Origin: Phoronis australis | Lineage: Eukaryota; Phoronida; Phoronidae | Direction of reading: 5' to 3' | NCBI GenBank assembly: GCA_002633005.1 | Contig: NMRA01000389.1 | Coordinates: forward strand, 76,041-140,040 | Length of the DNA stretch: 64,000 nt | Shown: positions 1 through 11,190 of the stretch, one piece after another | Numbering within the stretch: position 1 is the first letter of the stretch | Layout: every line of letters begins with the position of its first letter | Translations under genes and position numbers: made by a program | The notes under the pieces: model-generated | The model's database searches: none | What the model saw: the letters and a program-made list of their open reading frames with translations, nothing else | What the model was told of the DNA's origin: nothing

Positions 1-1339
1 ATATTTCATACATTGACTGGGATATCCGATATGACACGCGAGGCTGGAGCTGCACTGTCACACACTGTTAATCACCTACAATTAGTTCAGGTATGTCAAA
101 TCTGACACATCTCACACACTAGCCCTGACACTGACAGTGTACACGTATTTCACCTCAGTTTCACCCCGACTTCCACGTCACGACAAACGGAATCTCTATA
201 CTAATAACTGTATTCTGTTTCCTCATACAAAATTCTTGCACCCAGATGCTTCACACACTGTCTAAATTTTTGTACTGATGAATCGGAATAAAGTTTTGAG
301 TAAAAAAGAATTTCGTTCAGACTGTGTAAATAAGTGAACCAGCTGCACCAAACGCCGGAAACTGGTAACTCTCTCTAGTGTTAATGTGAGGAACTAGCGT
401 TCGAGTTCAATAACTGGGTCGAGTTCTCTCTCGCGGCAAAATTTAGCCAAGATCACGTGCTCTTCATTGATATTACAGTAATGTCTCGCGAAATAGTGCG
501 AGATCTTGATTTTGTAGCGCAACACAAAAAGCAAAGACGACGGTCTCTGAACTCTGAACTCATCCCAGTGTGTCTTGAAAAACAAATGTTTCAACACAAA
601 TATTTTTCGGAAGCTAATTACTTAAAAATGGCTCTCTGTTGGCGAATGCAATAGCTTTCTAACATCACAAAATTAAAATGCTATTTCGGTGGCGGACTTG
701 ACCGGTCACATGAGTGTCACATGATATAAACATTTTGCAATGGCGATGAGAACATGTTGGAGGACGAAAATTCACTTGTGGTGACAGAATTTGGTACGTG
801 AATTGGGCAACTATCTCTTGACCAAAACCCAGGAGGTTGTACAGGGACCATTTAGAAAACGTGGGTATGGGTGAATTTATCCTTGGTGCAAAGCTGTATA
901 CTGAATTACAACTTTGCATCGATATGGGTAGCTGGCCAGGTAGCTGTATGATTGAAGACTGTCGTCAAAATACAGCTAGGTCCCACTGCGTGTATTTCTT
1001 CTGTAGACCCCGAAATTGCACACAGCCAGGGTAGTTCTGCTCGTCCCCGCACCGTGAAACTTGTATCAACATGCAAAGCTAAAGACCGGACGGTGTGCAT
1101 GCAAAATCTGGGAGCCAACCGACACTCTTGCCCGTTAAAACCGTTTAAGTGAAAAACAATGCAATAAACGTCATTTTCTTGCGTAACTCTCCCCCTTTTC
1201 TAACAATGAAAAGTATGTCGTCGTTTCGAAAACAATACGCTCGTGTCACGCGCCTGCGCCATTTCCTAAATTTTTGCGACATCTCTCGGGTGATGATGAT
1301 AGCTTGGCAGCAGCAAAATTTCTTCTGAAATTCGATTTT

Positions 1340-1720
1340 TCGGTATCAAAATTCTAAAAACTTATAATGAAGTGAAACCAGTTCTGATAATTTGTTGTGA
1401 CATGTACGCAAGCTTGTGAAAGAACAACAGTTGAATGAAGAATCGTCGAAAAAAGAAACTGGCCAATAGGTGACGCAATATTTCATGGCGCCGAAAGCCG
1501 TCGCTAAAGATCGCTCCACAACTTTAGCATCAGAATAATGGTAGAACGCCATTTTTTCCAACATTGTTAAATAATTTTGTTTACTCAAGGAAGACTGCAG
1601 TTTTTAATGACACTATTTGTACTAAGGCTACGATATGGGGTACTGCCAGTACTACTGGCCAAAAAAGTCAAAACAAAAGAAGATCGCCAATTTTTCTAAC
1701 ACCGGTAAATAATTCAATTT
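1340..1720. repeat. dispersed repeat, copy 1
   Basis: The segment around 1420-1580 (gaatgaagaatcgtcg, aataggtgacgc, tttcatgg, cagaataatgg) recurs with changes at about 42890-43020. A partial inverted match (tattctgctg, attggcc, caccggt-type ends) lies at about 2480-2600. No coding capacity or clear terminal repeats were found, so the class is unknown. Confidence 0.4.
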
Positions 1721-1974
1721 CTCAAATGAACTGAAATGTGTGACGACACGACTGGTTGCAGTGGTGGATCTAGAATATCATTAGAGGGGGGGCCCAATAT
1801 TTTGTCTCTTAAACAGGATTGTGGAGGTGCACAGCGCCGATGGGGGGGAGGTTGGGAGCGGGCTTTCCCCCTCCCGCCCAGGGGAAAATTTTGTTTTTGC
1901 TTCTAAAACAAGCATTTTCCTTGGTTTCTGAAGTATTTTCAAAAAAAAAACTGGCAATATGTGTAAAAAATGGA

Positions 1975-2065
1975 AAATTTGTATATTGCACGGACTCGAA
2001 CTCACGATCTAGTATTGGTCAGAGCGTGTGTGCCCTTCCACTGCACCACCACGCTAGGATACATA
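1975..2065 (-). repeat. tRNA-like SINE head (minus strand)
   Basis: Read on the minus strand, the segment has an A-box-like stretch (gtggtgcagtggaagggc) and a B-box-like stretch (gtgagttcgagtcc) at tRNA-like spacing. The acceptor stem does not pair well and the anticodon arm is not convincing, so a tRNA-derived repeat or tRNA pseudogene fits better than a working tRNA gene. Confidence 0.4.
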
Positions 2066-2139
2066 CTTGTTTATGGTCCTGTTGTGAAACGTGCTTCTGG
2101 TGAATCATATATGAGCCTCTGTTAGCCACTTGCTAACTA

Positions 2140-2340
2140 GCAATTGCCTATTAGCTGAATGGTTAGCATGCTCGCCGATAAATCTGGGTCGATGGTTCGA
2201 TTCCTTAGGTGGGGTAATCTCGGCTATTACGACAATTGGCGTAGTCAGCAAATGGATGATATGCCAAGGCTTGCCGAGGGATTTTGGCAAAATTTCTAAG
2301 AGGGTTCGCTGATGTCATAAACCTGAGACTCGTGTAGGAT
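2140..2340 (+). repeat. tRNA-derived SINE
   Basis: A tRNA-like head starts near 2150: A box tagctgaatggttagcatg, and B box gatggttcgattcc about 40 bases later. It is followed by an unrelated body of about 130 bp (ctcggctattacgac onward). This head-plus-body layout is that of a tRNA-derived SINE. The 3' end and any target-site duplication are not clear. Confidence 0.55.
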
Positions 2341-2394
2341 TCTCTATTTACTAGTACTGATGGTGAAGTGTGACACTAATTTTATTAAGATTTT

Positions 2395-2451
2395 AATGAC
2401 ACAAATTTTGTGTCAGATTTAAATAAAATCTGACACAAAATTAGTGTCATT
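2395..2451. repeat. near-perfect 26-bp inverted repeat
   Basis: Arms at 2395-2420 and 2426-2451 pair with one mismatch around a 5-base loop. The left arm begins aatgacacaaattttgtg. A third, shorter copy of the arm sequence (tgacactaatttta) sits just upstream at about 2371. The AT-rich arms suggest a MITE-like or foldback element end. Confidence 0.6.
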
Positions 2452-3501
2452 ACATTCTACACCCTTAAGTACTAGAAAACTAAATTATGTACCGGTGTTA
2501 GAAAAATTGCCATTCTATGTTATTCTGCTGCGTTGCATCGGCTTTCGGCATCATGAAAAACAGCATTACCTATTGGCCTGCGTCTTTTTTCTTTTCTTAG
2601 TATTTTAATCATGACCAGCAAACCAAATTTTAGATGTCGCTAAAAATTTAGGCAGCAGTGCTCGATGCTTAGCTTGAAGCCAGGTCATCAAAAGGACTTT
2701 GCAAAAATACCAGGTTGTCAAAGGAAATCTAGGATTACCAAAACTGAATGAAATTGTTGACCAAAAAAGCAACATGCTGCACTCCATTCTCAAAGCATTG
2801 AGCATGCCTCTTCCATTTTTTCCTCTAAAAATATGCACCATTCAATTCAACGTCTCTTGCCAAAGAAGAACGCAGATGATACTCTGGGGGGCGTGTTTTT
2901 CGTGGTCCGATCTTGACCAATTTTTGTGAAACAATTCCAACTTCTGTCTACTTCCTGTTGTAATTTAAAAGCATTTGTGATATGTGCTGACTGCTGAGGG
3001 TGGCAAATGCGCTGATTTCACAAAATCAGCGGAACAATCGTGAACCAAAGGTATTGAATCTAGGAAAACTGTGTGGAAGTCACCTCAAATTTTGAAATGA
3101 ATTTCGAAGGAAATTATTGTTTGACAGTGATACTCGCTGTGGAAACTTCAGATGTTTCCCAAGTCATATTCCTCTGGTCGTAATAGTAGTAGTAACTGCA
3201 TATTTATTGTACATAAAAACATGATCCAGAACATAACTTAAAATTTGAAGAAAATAATGAACAATACTTTTCTTAAGATTAGAAATTTGGAAACAATTTG
3301 GGAAGCATCCTTTGGTGTACTTTTTCAATAAGCAAACTATTAAGAATTTAAAAATATCCGCAAGAACAAAGAAAGTCATTGTAAAACGTAATGTTTTCAT
3401 GCTACTAGGAATTTCTTCATTACTTTGGTTACATTTTAAATTCTTAATAATATGATGGCCAAGACTGATTTTACTTTGTTCTTCTATTTTCAGATAGAAC
3501 A

Positions 3502-6500
3502 ATGAATGCAATTATTGCTCTTTGTCATTTTTGTGAGTTACATGGACCCAGTGTCCTGTTTTGCACTCAAGCGTTTCATACAAGTGACCCTCAGCATGTG
3601 TTAGAGAAAGATAGCTCTGCGAATAACACTTCTGGGTCATACTATGTTCGTCCTAAGGAACGAAGGATTCGGGAAACCTCACCATCTGGTGAACACACTA
3701 TGGCCACTAAGAAATCTGACATGTGCGAGGTAAATGGTGCTTTTTTCTTATAATGAAACTCTGGTCTCACCTGGTATTTAACAGCAATTCATGAATCAAC
3801 TTCTGACCTTGAGGAATATCCCTAAAAGTTGAGGTACACAGTTTATGAATATTTTTTCCAACCAGTGAAGCTTGGACATCTGGGGGACGGCTGGTGTGAT
3901 CCTCTTTACTGGGTGGCTGGCTTCCTCATGTCATCTTCCAGATGTCGTAGTGCTGTTTTGTAGAGATTAATGGCAAGTTTGCCATACTGAACTTCAAAAT
4001 GATGTGCTTTTTTCTGTGGAGTTTCATTTTTGTTTCATTTGGTTTGGTTTATTTTTCTACCAGCTAACTGGATAACTAATATTTGCAACCTGTTACATAT
4101 TGAAGACAATTGCATTGAAATAACATATTTTATTGAGACAAATTGTCTGCTCTCATAGATAATTTCTTTGCATATACTCTATAACTTATTGTGCCAACTG
4201 TTTCTCACTTTCTATCAATAAAATGTTTTTTTAAATTCCAGTAGCATTGAAAATTCTAAACACAAGTCCATTTTGTAACTTTCAGGGTTGCAGGTCTCTC
4301 GCTCATGGACAGCCTGGTTACATTAGCAGTGATCATGAAGCTAGAGTGAGTTATGTCAGCAGTCAGCACCCAGATGAAGCACAGCTGTTCAGTTTAGTGA
4401 GACAGGCCTGTGTCAGAAGTCTAAGCTGTGAGGTAATTCATTTGTACATTTGTTTCGTTTGGAATGACATAAGTTTCAAATTGACATGTCTTGGAAAAAT
4501 AGGAAAAGAAAAATAACATATACATATATAAAGTTTGTTCACATCCCTAGACCCTTTGTGTTCATTGTAGTTGACACTGGTGTTATTGATGTAGCAATGT
4601 ATTGCAGTGCCTGACATGTTCTGTTGTACCCAGGTCCTAGTGGTTCAACATTGTGAACATGTTCCAAACTTGTAGCAAGAGATGAATTTTTCACTGGTTG
4701 ATAAGATGTTGAGAAATTTTACCAGAGTGTCTCTTGAAAAAAAGTCAAAGCACTGTTGGAATTATAATGAGCCTTCTTTTTGTTTTTAACAGTGTCTCTT
4801 GAACAATGCCTATGATATTTAACAGCGTTACTTGAACAATGCTTTGATATTCTGTTTTTCCAGGTGTGTCAAGGCCGGGAGGGACCCATGTTCTTCGGTG
4901 AAGAACAACGCAGTTACGTATTCAGTTACACATTCTTCCTCAAAGACAGTCATGCAAGGGGACTCCAACGCTGGTACAGCATCATAGTAGTCATGATGGA
5001 CAGAATTTATTTATTGAACTCATGGCCATTCTTGGTTAAGCACACCAGGAATATCATAGACAAACTTCAGTCCAAGGCAAAGCTTGTTTATGATTTTGAA
5101 GCGGCCCACTGCCCGCCGAGAGCTCTCCGACTTACCTCGACTATGCCAACTACATTTCGACAACAGCGAGGTGCTTCGCAGAATGCCCGGTCTTTGACTG
5201 ATATGACTAATGACAAAAACGTGTTTGCATTTCTTCACCTGGCCTTTACCTGGATACTGAAAGCAGGCAGTAACAGAATGACTGAAAAGTTACTGGAAGG
5301 GCCTCCAACTGAAGATTCCATCATTGACTTGGAAAAACAGGAAGGTGGGTATTTCAGTTTATATTACTTTTTTAAGAAAAAAGTGCATCCAAAGCTGCGC
5401 ACCCATAAAATCATTTTACAACTTTTTGTGCTTGATTATAATCGAATGTCACAAAAATGAAGCCTCAGAAAAACACTGGACTTATGAAATGGAATTTTTA
5501 ATATTGTTTTTGATGAGCTTTTGATGGAATAAAATTCCTTACGTTGTGTAATTAATGTAACACGTATTTGTTTAGCTAGTATTTCTATTAGTTACTTGTT
5601 TGTAATTTTTTGATTTTCATTTTTGTGTCCAGACTCTAGTCTTCATCCTTTGTGTGAACAGAATTTGATGTTGTTGTCCTGCTAACAAGGTGGAAACTGT
5701 TTCAGAAACTGAAGAAGGTTTTATAAAGTTGTTCAGTAAGAAGGTAGATATTAAAGACACTGATGTGAATCTCAAGGCACTTGGTGAGGACCAACCTGTT
5801 GACTGTCCAGTATTTAAAAATCTCCGCCATGTTTATAAGGTTAGTGAATACTGGTGTGCTTTCTGTAGATACCAGATTCTCAACAAAAAGCAAAATCGTG
5901 CAAGACCATGATAAATCAGAGTGTGAAAAGTGAATGTTTCATAACGTGTGCTTTTTGGGACCTGGGTGAACTTGAATCATTTAATCAGATTTGTTAATAT
6001 AAAGCTCATTGCAGAGTATATATAAGAGAGCTAGTGAAATCCAGTAATAACTCTGCTTGTTAGCCCAAAGCTGGCCACCTCATTTGGTCACTTATAAACT
6101 GGCTGATGGCAAGATAGTATTTCCCACGAACACTGTCCTTTAATATCCACTGCAGCTCAGACTCAGTCTAAGCTTTTTTCTAAAGTTTAAGTGTCACTAA
6201 TGTTAAGAATTTTTCATTTTGGGATGCAAATAGTTGCTAATAAGATTACCATTTTTTATTTGTTGAAGGCTGAACATTACTGGGAATGCTCAAAATTTTA
6301 CCTAATGTTGTTTGGTGACAGTTGCACTGTATAAACCATAATAAAAACAGGCTAAAGTTTTCTTATTTTTTGCCAAGACATTCATCAAATGAAACTTTCA
6401 AATTTCCAGTATATCAGTCGATAACAGAGAAATTGTTACTTTGAATATGCTTCTATCAAAATTTTTTTGGAAAAATTATAATTTATCATTTAAAAACATT

Positions 6501-9398
6501 TTGCAGGTGCTGGGTTATGCCAAGTTCCATAACTTGGCTCATCATATAGTCATTGGTAACCAGGTTATAATTCGGTGCGCCCAAAGACCATTGACTGTGT
6601 CTCTGATTGACAGTTTGAAGGTGAGATTATTCATGACGGACAGCCTCTGATTTCTGTGTGCACTCTGTCGTCGTGGTGAGGGATTCTGCTTGTTTTCATT
6701 ATGGGAAATATTGGATCATTATGTCCAGTTATATTTGGCTTGGAGTGTAGTATTGTCACATCTAAAAGACGAGCTGGTGGTGCAGCTCACCCACAATGTC
6801 GAAGCACAAGGTTTAGATACTGGGTAGACTTAATTTGTAGGGCCAATTATTATTCTTTCTAATTGTGAAAAATTATTTTTCAGTTTTTCTCATTTAAAAT
6901 GCTGTTTCAATTTCATTCATTTCTTGAAAATTGGTTTTAATCCCATCACACGAAACACTAGTATCTGAATGGGAATTGGTAATGAAAGGCAACACAATTA
7001 TTTACCTTTAGTTTTTGTTTGGGTCACTTTACGTTGTCGAGCATTTATCCTGCAGCATGGTTTTAGTGATAACTTTCTGCAAGCCATGCTGATTATTTCT
7101 CGAAACTCGAAAAAGAAAAGTGCCACCCTCGTGTGTAGCTGACTAGAACAGTGAATTTGTGGGAATATTAAACCATTATAATTCAACAAAAGCTGGTTAG
7201 CTACCACTGTATTGCATACTTCCTGGGAGTTGAGGATGTATAAAGCTTAGATCTAAACCTTGGTTTATAATGCTGTGATTTATAATTAGGAATTAAAAAG
7301 TATTTCATGAATTACAGCTGTGATCACCATTACTGGTACTTTTACAGCTACTGTTTTTGTTACTATTGTTACTTTTCCTTTGTCATTATTGTTATCTGAT
7401 TGGTGCGTTCTTCATAAATAGTTGAATCGTTCTGACTGAAAGCAACTAAAATTTGAAGTCTCATTTGGTTACTTAATATAGTTAGTCTGAAGTGTCCTCT
7501 AACACTCTCCCATCACATTTGGTGAATTGTTATTTGCCAAATCAGACACTGCATGGAATGTTTCAGTTTATATTCAAGTACCTAAGCCATGGTGGCTGGC
7601 TTTGAATTAATTGTCGAGCTAATTTTAATATCTAGTTCAATTTTTTTACAAGCCGTTTTGACTTGTCATTGCATCGAGCTTGACTTTTGTCGTTACGAGT
7701 TTGGCTTACCTGCGTTCAGTTTAAAACGGTATGCAATGAGAAAAACAGGAAGATTAGAAGGCTTTACTCAAGAGGAACACCATGCTGAGAGGTCATCTAA
7801 TCAGGTGATTAGTTCAGTGGGCCCAGCTGTGACCTAAGCACGCCTGGCACACCACGGATGGTACCAGACCACCTGCCTATCTTTTTATGCAATGAGTTTG
7901 AAGTACTGGGGGATTATCCATTTCTTAATCAGGACATTTTTGACTTTTGATACCAGTTCAATACATTTATTCCAAAACTTAACACACAAACTCAAGCAGT
8001 ATGGACGTGGAGTTTCAAACACGTGCATGAACTTAATAATTCCAATTGAGTTTGAATTTTCTGTTGTGGAGAACACTGTAGTTGTAAGTAGGTTTTCTCC
8101 ATGCAAGTTGTTCGTAGTATTACACGTATCTACTGTGCATTTCAGGCTCTGTTACCCAAGGGATGTTGCCGGGTTATAATGTATTCATCAGAATACGAGG
8201 ACTCCTGGAGGTGTAACTTTCTTGGTTTACCCTTACGTACTGGTCTGCCAGTGCACCGAGATGTGCTTGAGTTGTGCGTTGTTGTGGACATTTCATCCTC
8301 TCCTGGTGTGCCTAGCCAGATGGAGTCGGACTTTGTGGGGTTCCACTTTGAGTTGACAACCTGGGCTACACTGCCAGAGAAGGGTGAGCATATTGTACTG
8401 TGGAGTTTGTGTGTTGAAATAAGGCAAACACAAGTTAAAGTGAACGCAAAAATGTTTGAATTGATATAAACCTCAAAACATTGAGATGGTCTTGACATCT
8501 GAGCTACTTACGTTCTTTGGTATTAGCTTTTTAATAGTTTTTGTTCAAAACCTCTTAATTCCATGAAAGAAGTCTTATTCCAGGAATTTTGATCGTTTTC
8601 TGTTATCTAGCAGTAAAGTAGATTATCAACAAATGCACTTGATTACAGATGTGTCATTTTCAATTTTGTAGGTCCTGGTATATTGACCAAGATGGAGGCT
8701 GCTATTATGAATGACAGTTTAAGCTGGGAAGTTGTGGAACAGTGTCTGATTTGCCTTAAAGAAGAATGTATGAAGTAAGCATTGCTTAGTATGTGAAGTG
8801 GGTTATTGAACAGATATGATAGGACTAGAAGTGGTGGGTGTCCTGGTACACTGCTGTGTAGGCAGCCCTGTGGGCACCAGTACCTCTTCAAAAGTAGTGC
8901 AACTAACACTGTTAGAGAATGTTTTAATTTTTGAAGTTTCATATACAAAGAATAATTGTGTATTGGTCAGCCGTTTAAACTTGTCTTTGTCACCAGTAGT
9001 TCCAGCTCGGAAAAGTTTCATTTGCAGTTCATTGTTTAAGGTACATCCACATTATTTTGATTGAAAAAATTCATAGTGATTGTACAAATGAAAGTTAATC
9101 TCTGTTTTATTAACACTGATTTGTTTGTAAAGCTTAAATCTTTATTTCACAGCAATGACACGTCAGTATTCTGTGTATTATTAGTGCTAAGGAAATTTTC
9201 TTTTGTAGCAAAGTGAAAGTGTTATTCAAGTTTACAAAAGCTGGTGGAAATAGGTCAGAGGAAGAAACAAAGAAACTTCTGGAAACATTTGGAGCTCAAG
9301 AGGAAGACCAGCAAGTTCTCAAGTTCTGGATGACTGGACTCAGTGTGCAATACAAAAGTCACATGTTATCAGCTACTATGACTCAGCCAAGCAGCTGA
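3502..9398 (+). CDS. FLCN: folliculin (RagC/D GAP, tumour-suppressor orthologue)
   Basis: Folliculin acts with FNIP1/2 at lysosomes as a GTPase-activating protein for RagC/D and so steers mTORC1 and MiT/TFE factors (family knowledge). Coding exons: 3502-3729, 4286-4432, 4864-5344, about 5690-5839, 6507-6620, 8146-8383, 8672-8774, 9209-9398 (stop). The first residues [17 protein letters not shown], then [13 protein letters not shown] and SLSCE, mark the N-terminal longin part. C-terminal DENN-type motifs include YRCNFLGL-like [28 protein letters not shown] and LKFWMTGLS. The arginine in CPPRALR (exon 3) probably matches the catalytic finger Arg164 of human FLCN. Total length is about 550 residues against 579 in human. 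Oddity: exon 3 ends with one spare base while the 5690 exon is open only from a codon boundary. A small exon is missed, or there is a 1-base sequence error; acceptor candidates at 5633 and 5662 both run into stops. Confidence 0.95.
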
Positions 9399-9945
9399 AG
9401 ATGTCGGTCATGTGACTTTACACTCGTGACCAACACGTACTGGACTCAGTGTGCTATGCAACTTCACATGAAGTCCATTAACATGACTCGATCAACTGAT
9501 TAAAGAATCTAGTGTTCGCAAGTATTGAATGATGGGATGACAGACAGTACATAAGTCACATGTTGTCAGTTGCTATAAATAATTGAGGTAGATAATGTTG
9601 TTTTTGTGACTTCATAGAGAAGACAAGTACTCAACTTTAGTATAACTGGGCTTTTTTGTGCAATGCAAATCTTTTGTCTGCTACTATGAATTAGTTAAGC
9701 ATTTGAAAACCTCAGTGTTGTGACTTTACTCAGATAATCAACAAGTAGTCAACCTCTGGATGAATTGACTATATGTAATATACATGTCACATGTTGTCAG
9801 CTACTGTGAGTCAGTTACGTAGCTGAAATGCCAGTGTTATGACTTGGTGACCAGCATGTATTCGTTTTCTGGATGACTGGACTTAGTATCCTATGGAAAA
9901 TACACTGTCACTAGCTGCCACAGTATAGTTGTGAATGTTGTTTTT
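9306..9945 (+). repeat. decayed tandem array derived from the last FLCN exon
   Basis: Six units start at about 9306, 9428, 9513, 9620, 9735 and 9849 (spacing 85-122 bp). Unit 1 is the real end of the folliculin gene (gaccagcaagttctc, ctggatgactggactcag, cacatgttatcagctacta, gactcagccaagcagctgaa). Later units repeat these blocks with many substitutions: unit 5 has ctctggatgaattgac, cacatgttgtcagctact and gtagctgaaatg; unit 6 has gaccagcatgtattcg and ctggatgactggactt, still reading FWMTGLS. Units 2-6 are downstream of the stop, so they belong to the 3' UTR or flank. Confidence 0.8.
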
Positions 9946-11190
9946 TTAACAGAAGCGATTTGAGGCTTACGAACATTGTTGTGGTCATCCAATCTTGAAT
10001 TATTTTTGCATTTTGCTGGCAACTCAAGTCACAGGCAAGGCCTGCATGCACTGTTTTCAAATTTGCCAACCCCAACGAACTCTGAAGCATTTTCTTGAGT
10101 CGGTGGTGATTTCCATGTTCTTGCTGGTATCGGAAATAGTATCCATGGTTTGGGCAAGATCACACATGACTGCGAAATCATGCAAATAAGAAATGCATGT
10201 TTTGCGAATAAGCCTAAATCTTACTAGCATTGATTAACAAAACGGCTGCCACTCAAGTGATTGGTCAGTGACCCTAGAATGTTGATTTATGGGAGAAAAG
10301 TTCCAGTTTCCGTTCGTAAACGAAGATTTCTCACCACGAGTGTGGTGTGAGTGTCATGCATTTTAATAACACACCACCCCTCTTTTCAGTTCCTTCATCA
10401 CTTTTATGTTCCCTTCAAAGGGTCTTTGTCTTCCAGCAGTCAAAACGGGACGTCAGGACAGAAAGTCATCAATCAAGAGATCAGCAACATGAAGTAGTTG
10501 CACAGTACTCTGTAGAGACTCTGTTGAAATACAATAAAAAAGTTCAGTGCGTATCATATGTACGAGTAATAAACGTTTTGAATGTTATTCAGTATGAGCT
10601 CTTTATGATCAACTGTTGTTGTGGTAATTAAAAAAGTCGTTTTTCTTTGCCACATGTTTAGTCTTCCCAATAACAGAACAGATGCAAAAATGCTCATTGT
10701 CCTTGTTAAAACGTTTGTCACAAAATTGTCATCAGGGAACCACCTCCTTCATTCAAACCTTAGCTTTTGTGTTGTAACAGGAGTGCCCTGGACATGGAAC
10801 AACTGGATTGCTTGTAAGTGTGAAACATTGTATTTGTATCTTCTTACAATAAACCTATGTACTGTTCACCAACTATTGTATTGGCTCCGAATGTACATTA
10901 GATGATATGAGCTGCGACCCAGACAACGCGAACAATCCGCGGGGTCACGAACCCAGGTGGCTTCGTCGTGAATCGTGTATCATTAAAGCGTCCTCTCCCG
11001 GAGAAAAGGGACACAAGCGATGAACTGGTTCTTGGCTCTGTGTCTAATGAAACATGCGCAAGCGGAGACCAGAGCGTGTTGCTATCCAGGTTGCTATGTA
11101 CCAACAATGGTTTAAAGTGCGGTGTGGAGTCAATCTCTCAAGATCCAGCTTGTAAACAACACCCTTGAAAACTCCAGAAGAGCCGCAGTC
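9946..11190. other. intergenic, FLCN 3' flank to next promoter
   Basis: No coding exon is recognisable. Candidate aataaa signals on the plus strand occur near 10567 and 10848, either of which could end the folliculin transcript. The interval ends in the likely promoter of the next gene, where an X-box-like site is found at 11090-11105. Confidence 0.5.
11078..11105 (+). promoter_or_regulatory. RFX X-box-like site, doubled half-site
   Basis: Two copies of gttgctat begin at 11078 and 11090. The second is followed by gtaccaac, giving gttgct-N4-accaac, close to the RFX X-box consensus (GYTRYY-N1-3-RRHRAC) but with a 4-base spacer. It lies about 90-110 bp before the ATG of the gene at 11191, the usual place for X-boxes of ciliary genes. 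Matched by eye only. Confidence 0.4.

Larger units (their letters stand above)
1..3493. other. intergenic / FLCN upstream region
   Basis: I see no convincing coding exon here. The stretch holds repeat-derived DNA (1340-1720 and, inverted, about 2480-2600), a G-rich repeat-like segment (about 1760-1900), two tRNA-like SINE heads (1975-2065 and 2140-2340), and a 26-bp inverted repeat (2395-2451). E-box/M-box-like sites lie at 450-724. Any 5' untranslated exon of the folliculin gene is probably in this region but cannot be placed by eye. The acceptor cag at about 3491-3493 opens the first coding exon, so at least one upstream non-coding exon is implied. Confidence 0.6.

Noticed and set aside
2140-2225. 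Functional tRNA gene
   Set aside because: A and B boxes are present, but the acceptor stem and anticodon arm do not pair and an unrelated body follows, so it is a SINE.
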